The notes under the pieces were generated by a model, which did no database searches, was not told the origin of the DNA, and saw only the letters and a program-made list of their open reading frames with translations. Below are positions 45,580 to 56,715 of a stretch of DNA of 64,000 nucleotides, in pieces. Location of the stretch: positions 28,630,283 to 28,694,282 of the forward strand of contig NC_063156.1 in assembly GCF_020921035.1 (NCBI RefSeq), in the 5' to 3' direction. Numbering within the stretch: position 1 is the stretch's first letter; each line of letters starts with the position of its first letter. Source of the stretch: Rhodamnia argentea. Lineage: Eukaryota > Streptophyta > Magnoliopsida > Myrtales > Myrtaceae. The position numbers and the translations under genes were made by a program.

Positions 45580-48500
45580 ATGACTGTGGCAGGAATGGCT
45601 GAGTTGAAAATAGAGGATTGTTGTCTCGAGAACAAACAATTGACTGCCGCCTCCAACTCCTCTTTATCTGAAGGCAGTGCCAGTGCTACTCTCAAATCTC
45701 CTGCAGTGTCCAGCCCGGCAACTACTTCTCCCTCTCACCGGTATGGCTTGCTAAAGAGCAATTGCTGCGGACAGCGACTTTCTTACGCCTTGCTACTCTT
45801 CTGCGTAATTGTCAAGTTGTTCTCTTTGCAGCCCTTTGTTTCCTTGTTTCTTTGCTCTTGTTGCTTTCTATTGTAATTGCATCCCTTCGATGCTGATTTA
45901 ATTGAGGAGATTTACATGCTTGTGTCCTGCTGGTGGAAATCACTACACTGGAGTAATGTTTCTTGTAGGCTAATTTTGAAATTTTATCTTCAGGAGGACG
46001 ACGGGACCTATCAGGCGGGCAAAGGGTGGTTGGACCCCAGAGGAGGTTAAATTTCTGCTACTCAAGTGAATGTTTTGTTCTGCATGGGCTCTTTCTGTTT
46101 GATTGTTGGAACTTTACATCCGAGGTCATTTTATGCCATTATGTTTTCATATGTCAAAGGAGAGAGCTGAGCAGAATTTTTTCTAGTCAAAAGAAGTACG
46201 AAACTAGCATTACCTAGAACCTCTGAAACTCCATCTTGCGAATTGCAGAGCCTGTACCTCATTGTAGAGCATATTTGCTTGTTTCTGTCCAGGGAGTAGC
46301 AGTTTCTAACCATTGTCTACCTTATTCAGGATGAGACATTGAGAAATGCTGTTGCAGTTTATAATGGCAAGAATTGGAAGAAAATAGGTAGCTCTCTTTC
46401 TCCTGACAGACTTTCTCAAAGTTCTGCCTGTGCTTTCAATCATGCCATTCTTGAGACCCAGAATTTACTAAATATCAGTTGCTTTTGGGAGTCCGATTCA
46501 ATTATCCAAGAATAATCTGTGGTCTATTATTTTCTGATACAGCTGAGTCTTGTTCTGTTAAAACGTTAGATTGAATGCATATGTATTCTATGTTAACCAA
46601 TTGAGCGCTATGTCCATTCGAGAAGGAAAATATATTGTTTGCTATTACTCGTGAGGAAGAACACTTCAAATTTCTATAAACACAGCAATAATTCTCAAAT
46701 TCTTAGTTTGACTGGTTTTTTTATGGCTTCATTTTAATAGAATTGGTTTTATAAAGGAAGAGATGGTACGGTTCGTCACCTTTTCGTGGGTTTACAACAC
46801 AAAGATAGAGTTTCCAAATGCTTTCTTTCAGAGAATATCTACATTGAACTGGTGCACACTTGTGCTTTTTGAAAAGAAACAGATAAAATGCCATGTCCAA
46901 ACGGTTAAAGCAGTATAGATGATCATCACTATGTAATATTTTCCCTTGTGTTTGCTGCTATTTATAATCCTTTTGCTTCATTCCGGCATTGGCTCTCTCT
47001 CCTAAATTTATTGAAAATGCTCAAGCTCTCATTTTCTTTCATTGGGTAATGTGAGGAGTCTGTGGACAAGTTAGTTGGTTGCTTGAATTATTCAGATATA
47101 TACCTGTATAAAGTATCTATATGAAATCTGCTTCTTAGAGAGGATGAACAGCTCTTTGACTTATTTGGTGATCTTGTTTGGTTGCAGCTGAGCACTTTCC
47201 TGATAGGTCTGAAGTCCAATGTTTGCACAGGTGGCAGAAAGTTCTTAATCCTGATCTTGTTAAGGGACCTTGGACCCAAGAGGTTGGACTTAGTTTCTTT
47301 CTTTTTGGTTAAATTACTATGTAAACTATTTTATTTAACTCCCGGCTTTATTTTGGCATATAGGAGGATGATAAGATCATTGATTTGGTATCAAGATATG
47401 GTCCCACAAAATGGTCTCTCATAGCAAAGTCTCTGCCTGGTCGTATAGGGAAACAGTGCCGAGAGAGGTAGGTTTCATGATCATGATCTTTATCTGATCG
47501 AGATGGATTGTTATTCTATGGGTGATAATCTGTTGCTATGAGAGCCTTTTACTTCTAATACTGTATGGGTTTCTATCTGCTTTCTGGATTTCGGTTTCTT
47601 TATCTTTTCATGAGATGATATACTTTTCAACTTTTTGCCAGACATCTGTGTAGTTTCTTGACTGTTCTGTAAATTTCAGATAGTGCAATGCCTCTAAATA
47701 GATTCGTAAGGGCAAGTTTTCTGTTTTGTCATCTACTGATAGGGAAATGCCTCTGTAAATTTCAGATGGCACAATCATTTGAATCCAGATATCAAAAAAG
47801 AAGCTTGGACGTTGGAGGAAGAACTATCCCTTATGAATGCCCATCGGGTACATGGGAATAAGTGGGCTGAAATTGCTAAGGTTTTACCTGGAAGGTATGG
47901 CAGTTCTTCACTATATATTATGACTTTAAAAAAATTCTGTTGAAGGGATTAACTATTCTAGACATGCAATAGACCAGTGGGGGAGTAAAAGCACATTGCT
48001 TTATGATTGCTTGAGTCCTACGTCCCGATCTTTTAGCCACTCTTCTGTCTTCTGATTCTTTTGAGGGATTTGAATGATTTGTTTGGTGTTTGTAACTAAA
48101 AATATCAGTTGTTTTTAGCCAATTTTCGGAGTAAATTCAGATTTGCTCTATGATTGCTTAAGTCCTAGGTCCCTGCCTTTCTGTCAATCCTGTGTCTTCT
48201 GGTTTATGATGGTATTGAATAATTTGGTTTGGTACAGGTAAACAGACGGTACCAATTGTTTTTAAAATGTTTTGGATTGTTATTATTCTGGACTGGCTAT
48301 ATGTATCATTGCTCTCTCTTCTTTGATTTGAGTTTTGAAGATGCTGATTTGATCAGTTGACTATGACTAACGGATTTCTTTTTGGGGCCTTGTCCCCCAA
48401 AATGATGGATGAAGAGGCTGTGGGTTACCTATCCCATCAAGTGTTTTTTCTCTTTTTTCATATAATGTCATAAACAGCGTTTCTTCTGCCCTTCTCTTCG

Positions 48501-49842
48501 ACTAATGAAGAATATCTGAGAAGATTTTCTATATCTAATAAGTTCTTGGCTTTTGTTTTGCTTACAATAGCATTAGGAACTTATGAGTATATAAAGTTGA
48601 TGTATTTGTTCAAATTTTTAGCAACAATATCACTGAAAAGGTGCTTCATCCGTTCTATTGTAATTCTGGATATGCATGCTTTATTTCTGCAAAAATTGTC
48701 GAATTTGCTTGAATCTACCTTTAAGCTATATTGGTGAATGATCTCTTTTGTTATGCAGGACTGACAACTCAATAAAGAATCATTGGAATAGTTCCTTGAA
48801 GAAAAAGTTAGACTTCTATTTAGCCACTGGTAATCTCCCACCAGGAGCAAAAAGCGGTTTACAAAATGGCTGCAAGGATGCAAGCAAACCCACTTCAGCT
48901 AAAAGATTACTTGGTGGTAATAAAGGAGTAAAGTTGAACCCTCAAACTTCATTAGGAAATGCCGGCACATGCAAATTAGAAGAAGAGAATCAGGATAAGT
49001 TGGAACTTATGGCTCAGCATCAAGAAGCATGTGGGTCACCAAGTTTTCTTCCTAGTGAATCTGCTAATTCGGGTAGTGCAGAGTTTAAATCTAGAATAGA
49101 TGTTTCCAGCAATTTAGAAGTATTGGCCCAGAGTGAGGATAGTGGAACCTATTGTAAAAGGGATGACAGAGATGTTGGAACAACACCACCAGAGCAAGCT
49201 CTGGTTTATGGTTGTCTGTGCTATGAGCCACCTCCTCTGGAAAGTTGCATCCCTCTTGATTCTGAGATGAATGTTCATCTTCTGAAGCAAACTTGCAACT
49301 CGAGTCCTGCAAGTCCTGTTAATTTTCTCACTCCACCTTGGGAGAGAAATGATTTTTTTTGCTCACAAAGTCCCGAATCTATCCTCAGGCTTGCCGCTGA
49401 GACCTTCCCTAATACTCCATCTATATTGCGGAAGAGAAAAACTCAGGTTGCAAAGCACTTGTTTTCGAATAAAACTACTAAGGTAGATGGGGAGATTGTG
49501 AAACACAAGCTTGATTCTCCTGATGTAGGGAGTAATGGTAGTTTGGATAAGTCCACGTCTCAGAATACAAGTGTCTGTGATAGTCCTTGCCTCAGTAATG
49601 GTGCCAGTGCTACTATGTGCAATGGTGGTGCTTTTAGTGCATCTCCACCATATCGGTTGAGATCCAAACGGACTGCACTTCTCAAGTCTGTGGAGAAGCA
49701 GCTTGATTTCACCTTTGAGGAAATGAAGTTGGATGGCAGTACAAAATCGGTCGATGTACCTATCAAGGAGAATGTTCATAATGCAGAAGATCCTTCTTCG
49801 CACATTACAAAGATGGTTTCGATCCAGGAATTGAAAGTGTGA
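45580..49842 (+). CDS. MYB3R: R1R2R3-MYB transcription factor (MYB3R)
   Basis: Seven coding exons in phase: 45580-45740, 45994-46045, 46330-46387, 47188-47282, 47364-47467, 47766-47894 and 48759-49842, giving 560 aa. Three MYB repeats run from about residue 62 to 218: GGWTPEEDETLRNAV with WKKIAEHFPDRSEVQCLHRW (R1), GPWTQEEDDKIIDLV with WSLIAKSLPGRIGKQCRERW (R2) and EAWTLEEELSLMNAH with [20 protein letters not shown] (R3). The R1 third helix keeps the three-tryptophan pattern. The C-terminal part has the MYB3R motifs ESILRLAAETFPNTPSILRK and YRLRSKRTALLKSVEKQLDF. These factors bind MSA elements of G2/M genes such as cyclin B and act as activators or repressors of mitosis; the size fits the shorter MYB3R3/5-like group better than the long MYB3R1/4 activators. 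The last exon ends with its own stop; a longer form was not seen. Confidence 0.92.
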
Positions 49843-52800
49843 GTAATTAGCGTAATAGCTTCTGTTTAGTTAAGTTTTTTTTTTTTTTACTACTCTAACT
49901 TCTTGCACTCTTTATGTAAATTACACTGTTTCATCTAGATTAGTGCTTCAGAATTCACTGTTCATTTTTGTCTTCTTTTTCAAGAATATATGATTGTGCG
50001 TTGAATTATTTCACTCTTCCGTTCTCAATTCATATTGGAAGTGAGGGTTGTAGTGGTAGTGTTGAGTTCTAGGCTGAATTCTGCTTTAACTTGGAGGCAC
50101 ACTAAACTTTTTTTTAGGGATGTTCGTTATTTGGTTTGATTTGGTCTGGAGGTATTTCCGGCCCAAACAGAACTTACTGGTTTGGATCCCTACCTAAAGC
50201 CTAAACAAAATTGATTTACAAGTACGAAGTTAATACATACTTGAACATGCAATAATAAATTGATATAATATAAACAATTTTATATGAGGAACTACTGAAC
50301 TCGATCACTTGCTGCCGTTGCTCTTCAGTTTTCTGTTGAAGTCTTTCTGCAAAACAGAAAGGAATATATTGACACTTAAATGAAATGAAATTATCAAAAT
50401 ATCGTTTTTCCAAATAAGGAAAGCATAAAAGATCATAGAAAACTCTCTGGTAAATATTATTTGAGATAAAAAATTCTTTACCATGGCCAACTTGAGAAGT
50501 AAGAATCTTTTATTTAATAGCAGAGAGGAGAATCTTAGATAGGAAGAACTTCCTTGGTTAGGCTAAACTACAAGCTTTACTAGTCAAAAGGAAAATAATT
50601 TTGTTTTTTAAACTTGTTGGTTTCCAAAGTTATAAGCCCAATCCAAACTAATAAACCAATAACCAAAAAGTCAAGACTAAAACTATAACAATATATTGTT
50701 AAACCAAACTTATCCGTTTTGTTCGGCTCAGTATATCGGTTTCAGTTTCTCATTAACACCCCAAAGTTATTTAACTGTGTTCACATCTGTTGAAATGTTT
50801 CGTTTTCATTTGTAAAAAATGTTCTCAAGAAGACTAAAAAATGAAAACAGAAACTATTTTGTTGAGAAGATGAAACTGAAAATGCTTTCTGGGATTACAC
50901 AGCCCCTAGATGTTCTTTTTATTTTTGCCTTGGGCTTGTGTGTTTGGCATGCATGAATCTAGTCATTATATAAGTATAAATATGGAAGATTATAACCATT
51001 CCTGAACATCCCATTAATGGTTTTTTCAAGTGATGAAATATTTTTAAGCAAACGGGAAAAGGTATCTGCATATGTTCAGGGAGAACCTATTATGCCCCAT
51101 GGGAAAATGTTAGAACTGTGGTCCAGCTATTTGAGACATTGGGATGTTGTCAGCCATGAACGACCTCTTTAAATTAGTTGACGTGCTGCTTTGGGAATTG
51201 GACTTTCTTTCGTCTTTTATCCACCGTCAGTTTTTTATTTGTAACTTTTTTTGGCTGGGGAAAAAGTTCTAAGCTTATTGAATTTGAATTTTAATCTTAG
51301 ATGAAGTAAGTGTTTATCATAGTTGCAAGCACCTCCTGATTCATCTGCTGCTACTATGATGCATAAATGTGACTTTTGGAAGTGCGAAGAGTATTAAACA
51401 TGTCCAACTGTTGTCTTCTGAGTGGAGTCTGAATGATTTAAGGTTTTATATGAGCATCTTGCGAAAGGACGTGCATGTTACTTATAAATTTGTAATACCA
51501 CGCCAAAAGGAAAAAAGAAGAAAGAGGATTGATCAAAAGGATATGGAAACAAAACCGTTGGCATTTGAGTATTTAAGAGTATTGCAGCATCGGTAATATT
51601 GGGAAATACGTAAATGGCAATCATATGAAGCGGTCAGTTGACACAAAAATGAATGACCTCTTTAGCTCTTAAATAGAGTCGAGTAAATTCACTGATTCTT
51701 AGGCAGTACATCAAGATGGCCAAGGATGCTGTATAAAAAGGTTTTCGTTTTCTCCCCCATTCGTTGCTTCTAGAATAGACATTAATGCTCTGTTTGTTAT
51801 TGACTCACAAGGACTTAAAAGTTTACCTTGTCTGCAATTTCATCAGGGACTAATAGTGGAAGCATTCTCGAAGTTGCTTCAAGTGGTGATAAATGGTAAA
51901 CATCTGCCAGGCGGTTGATGACAAGCGACCATGTGCATTGGAGATCTGGTAATCTTTCTTCAATGCTTCACTTTGTTGTCACAAAGATGGCTTGGCTTGG
52001 GAGATTTGTTCCCATCAGATGCTTACCACGATAGAAGAAACTCAGAAGTAGATGCTCTTTTAAAAATAAACCCACGGTAGAAGATGGGGCAATCCAAGTC
52101 TGTACAGAAATCATTTGATAAATGGAAATTTGGTTGGTATTACATCCAGGGTTATACGATGATTTTTCCTTTTCAATACATTTTTGTTCACCTTCGGCTG
52201 TCAATATCTTACTAACAGATCCATTAGCACAGTGCTTCCCCACTTGTAATTTAAGAAGGCTGTCATCCCTTTTATTGGATTTTATCAGATTCAACTGTAC
52301 CTTTTGCTATGCTTCCAATTGTACATTCTCTACTAGTTCAATGTTACAGCTTCTAATTCGCTCAAGTGTTGAAGTTTGGAAACGTTGGTACAGTCTCATG
52401 GATGATGCTATGTTACTGATCGATTCCTCATGCTTGCTGTTCCAAGTTAACTCAAGTCATTGTTCTCCCAACAGGGTGTTGCTAGGTATCTGCTGTGCAA
52501 ATGTCTGACTTCTGATTTTCTCAAGTAGCACTTGATTAATCCACTTTTTCCCTGAACATCACTCTACTCGGTCACTAGTAGAGTAGGATGATCGTCTTTG
52601 GATGTGGTTCAGACATTTCATTTTTCTGCTTGAATAATAATGCTGGTTTGGTCCTGACCACTGGTGCGAGTGCATGGTCAATTACAAGTGGTAGCTGTTT
52701 TGGTGTCGGTAGCAGTTTCAAATATTTGCTTGATTGGCGAGCCTTTCCTATCTGTGTATTATGTGGACAAGTGCGCACTCGTGCCAGGTTCGTAATATGA

Positions 52801-53757
52801 GTCGCTGTCAATGCACATTTGCTACAATCCTTTGGATATGAGTCGGCCACATCATTTTGGCTGGAGAGAATGGGTTACATCTGTTTTCTTTCAGTTTTCT
52901 TCCCCTAGCATGTCATTATATCTCTGGAAGCACAATAACGACATGGCTGGGGTGACTAGTTTGCCTGAATATGATGATTGAAACAGACATCTCGTATGAG
53001 ATTGTCCCTTTTGCTAGGAAACAACAGTGATTAGGCAGGGAGATTCTTGCTTAAGACCGGCAAATGTGGATCGCATGAACCTTAATTACTGATATAGTGG
53101 TTCTGGTGAAGGCCCACTCTATTAAAGGCTTTGATCGTGTGGTCAAGATTGACCCTATTTGTTTCTTCTCTCTCTCCCTTTCCGTGTTGGTCGGAGGCAT
53201 TGCTGTAGGAAGGATACTTAGGTCGAGGGGAAGTAGGCCTAACACAGATATTCCTGTGCGTGTTAGTGGCAGGTCGGATAACTAAGGGAAGATGACCAGT
53301 TAAAACTGTCGTCTTAAGTTTTGGTATGTGTGCAATTTGATTTTCTAACATTTATGTTATGCAATCAAGTCCTTTTGTTCTAGATTTGTGGGATTCATGC
53401 TTTTCAGGGTAAGAAGGGATAGAGAAATTGCCCCTAACCATTAAAAAAAAAAAAAGAAGAGGAATAGACTTAACCCTCAATTGGTTCCAAGTTTTATTCT
53501 GTCCATTGAAGTCTTACAGCGTTCTCAATTTGTAAACGGCTAGTTTATATGAAGAGAATTACTGCTGTTCTAATTGGGAAACCTATGCTTATTCGAAGTA
53601 GATAGTACATTAAGTTCATAAACAAGTTTGACTGATTATTGCTTAGTGAGATTATAGCTTAGATTATTTTGAATGATGTTAGAGAGATCACTTGATACAG
53701 GCCGTGTAAGGTGCACCTGATCACACTGCTTTAAGGCACGAGATATTGTTTCATTTT
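49843..53757. other. Intergenic, 3' flank of MYB3R
   Basis: Holds a possible MITE at 50116-50762. Open frames at 51369-51596 and 52122-52508 are short, unrecognised and without splice partners. The region is less AT-rich than others, so a non-coding transcript cannot be excluded, but nothing shows one. Confidence 0.35.
50116..50762. mobile_element. Possible hAT-like MITE remnant
   Basis: The left end agggatgttcgttatttgg and the inverted right end ggggtgttaatgagaaac look alike, and the interior repeats ttggtttgg/ccaaac phrases on both arms (aaaccaaacttatccg near 50700). No TSD was found. Confidence 0.3.
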
Positions 53758-54313
53758 GAGATAATTACTCAAAAAAGCCATAAATCTTTTTATTGCATAT
53801 TCAGTCCTAAACTTTTTAATTTGGTTAATTTAATTCTAAACTTTTTGAGAATTTGTCAATGTAGTTCTTTCGGCCAATTTTGGCCTGCTGACGTGAATGC
53901 CTACTATCCTGCGTGGTACAGTTGCTCGCCGACGTTTATAATTTTTGAAATTTTTAAGAAAATTTCTGCATGTTTTTCTTTTTCTTTTTGCCCATTGTGG
54001 CCAAGCCCTCCCCAGCCAAAATGAAAATAAAAAGAAAAGAACAAGGAAATAAAAAAGAACAAAACAATCACAAAGCAGCAAAAAATTCAGATTTTTCTTA
54101 AATTGCGAAAATTGTCTACGTCAATGGCGGTCATGCCATCTAGGACTATCGGAGTCACATTATTGATTTCTAGCCAAAGTTGGTAGGAATGACTATACTG
54201 GTAAATTGTTAAAAGGTTTTAGGACTAAATTGGTCAAATTGAAATGTTTATAATCGATCGGCATTCGTACAATATATTTAGGTTGTTTTTTTTTTTTTTT
54301 TGTAATTTTCCCG
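53758..54313. mobile_element. Mutator-like MITE, family A (556 bp)
   Basis: The left arm (gataattactcaaaaaagcc, then tcagtcctaaacttttt) and inverted right arm (gggaaaattac, then gtacgaatgccgatc) match family A. The phrase ttcggccaattttggcc marks the inner arm. Flanks tttcatttt (53749-53757) and ttgcatttt (54314-54322) match at 8 of 9 positions. Confidence 0.7.
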
Positions 54314-55395
54314 TTGCATTTTCACTAATGTAATTCAAAGATAATTAGGAAAATGGTTAGAAGAGCGGCGTCTTTAAGTCAAAAGTCATATCTACTAATG
54401 ACATAGTGCGTCCGTTCATATAAATTTGTCTTTTTGTAGTAGGAGATGTTGTTTAAGTCTAATAAAGAGGTGTGTTTCCGTGAACTAGTACAAACGAACG
54501 TTCCCCGAAGAGATGCATTTGAAAGGTTACCTTTGACGCCCTTTAGACTTGCTCATTTTACACTAGGGGTCCCCCAAAAAATCAAATTCTTCTCTATTTT
54601 TAAACACTCGAAACACTCGAGTTCGTTTGTTCTTTGTTCAGTACAATCCCTAAATCCATTGGTTTTTCGCACTTGAAGGAAGACGGATCGAAAGATTCAG
54701 GAGTTCATCGGCTTTTCGATTCGAGTACCCCGTTAGAATCCTAAGTGTTTCAAATGTCTTCGGAGTAAAGAGTAGAACATCATCAACAATTGCCCTGAAC
54801 CAGGTTACGTTCTCTCACTTGCTCTTTAATTACGTTGTAGACTTGCAGAACTTACGTAAATATTTTTTTTTATTATTTTCCACCTATGAGATATATAGCA
54901 CCGTGCGAATTTGTGCGGTAAAAAGAAGTTTTTGTATTATTTCTGATTGTGGGTGCTATAACTTTTCTCGATAAGTAAGAACATCTAAAGTTTAATGGAG
55001 CGATCGAACAGAATGTATTGAAACAAATTAGAATTCTTAATCCTCTGCGTTCTTTAGTGGATAAAACTTTTTCGAGAACAAACAACATAAGACATATAAG
55101 GTAATGACGGGTTTCTTGAAAATGGTTTTTTTTTTTGGGCAAATCTCGAAAATGGTTGAAAATGTTGAAAATGATCGCAATATTCAAAATTTTGCTCGCA
55201 TTAACCGTTGCTTTACTTTTTTTTTAAGGAGAAAAAAATCATGTAAACCTAACGACGTGATTCACTAACTGGTGGTCCAAACTTTGTGAATTGGCTACAC
55301 AACTCATTTATTCAAAAGCAAGTTAACAACAATGAATAAAGCAACTGATTGAACACTCGATATGCAAAAGAGAGAGAGAAGTGTTCATTTGATTA
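54314..55395. other. AT-rich intergenic, nothing recognised
   Basis: Short open frames only. A moderately GC-rich stretch at 54470-54770 looks like repeat debris. Confidence 0.35.
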
Positions 55396-55734
55396 GGGAA
55401 ACTTACCTAGCTAGTCATAAATCTATTGTATGGATGTCAATTCAGTTGTAAGTTATTCAATTTTACTAATGTAATTATTAACTTTATGCGAAATTCTTGC
55501 CGACGCGACATCCAGCCATCGCCGACCATCCTACATGGCATGCTAACGTGGATCTTTACTCGAACCGACGTCCTATGTGGATTGCCAAGTCGACGTTTCC
55601 AATATCAATTGGCCAAAAGGATTACATAGGTACTTCGCATAAAGATTAAGGATTGCAATAGCAAAATTATAAAAAGTTTAGGAACGAATTCATATTCGTA
55701 CAGAAGGTATAGGATTGAACTAGTAATTTTCCCC
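55396..55734. mobile_element. Mutator-like MITE, family A (339 bp)
   Basis: The left arm gggaaacttacctagctagt with tcataaatctattgtatgga is mirrored by the inverted right arm ggggaaaattactagttcaa with ttctgtacgaatatgaatt. The arms are about 65 bp. No clear TSD remains. Confidence 0.6.
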
Positions 55735-56609
55735 TTAGATATATCTCCTAGTTGGCTTTCTAAAGTGCGATCCCGGGTTTTGGGTCGCGGGACGTGTGTG
55801 TGCAGAGGTGCAGTGTGTAAGCGAGTACTACATGATACATCAATGCAGACACCACTACAAAATTGTCCAAATTATACCATACATCCTTAACGCCTATCCG
55901 CAAAACAAAAATTAATACAGACGCCTCCCAAAATGGGTCTTTTTTACGCGATATCTTGATCAAAACTTTCTAATGTCCACAAAATTTGGCGCTAATGCCG
56001 CCGTTTCGAAGTAGGCGAAGAACAGCTCAGCTCGATCCCACGGATTTGACTCAATAAACGCATTTAGCAAAGAATTGCCCGAACCTTATCCCAGGCTCAA
56101 GAATTCTTAGAGCAATATGAGTGTGCGCAAGCTTATGCTTCGTGAATACACATGATTAATTTGTGATTAGCCACTAAGGACGCTAATTATGACCTAACGT
56201 TTGGACCTTGCAACAGAAACCCTTGGTCGTCCACCATCACTTACAAGATCCACGTCAGATATTAGCTTTGTCCTAGTCAAAATCACTTAAGAAGCCGGGG
56301 ATTTCATTCCTTAATAAGCAAGCAGACATTTATGACGTACTGCTTGGAATGCTGGATGCCACCAATTATTGCACGCATTTGCTAATAGAATCAGGAGAAT
56401 AAGGCCCTAGTAATGAGACTTCCTAAAAGCCACAAACCAAGTATAGCTGTTACATTCTATAGTTGCAATTTACGACACGGGCAGCAAATCTTAGTTCAGA
56501 AAACAATTCGAAATACCACAAGCTAATAAATATATCACGGTACTTGGCTCGATCTTTAAAAATTAGACGAGGGTTTGATTTTTCTCCTGATTTTAAGAAC
56601 ATTTCTGTC

Positions 56610-56611
<2 letters not shown>

Positions 56612-56641
<30 letters not shown>
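56612..56641 (+). repeat. (CT)n microsatellite in MBD gene leader
   Basis: About fifteen ct units ending 74 bp before the start codon of the MBD gene. Confidence 0.9.
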
Positions 56642-56643
<2 letters not shown>

Positions 56644-56715
56644 ACAGCTCAAATTCTGAGAGTATAGTCTTCTTTGTTCTTGAAAAGAACTTTGGGAGCT
56701 GAAGGCAGAAAACCA

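Noticed and set aside
52122-52508. 128-codon plus-strand frame downstream of MYB3R
   Set aside because: Cysteine- and serine-rich with no family likeness and no start context. Left as unassigned.
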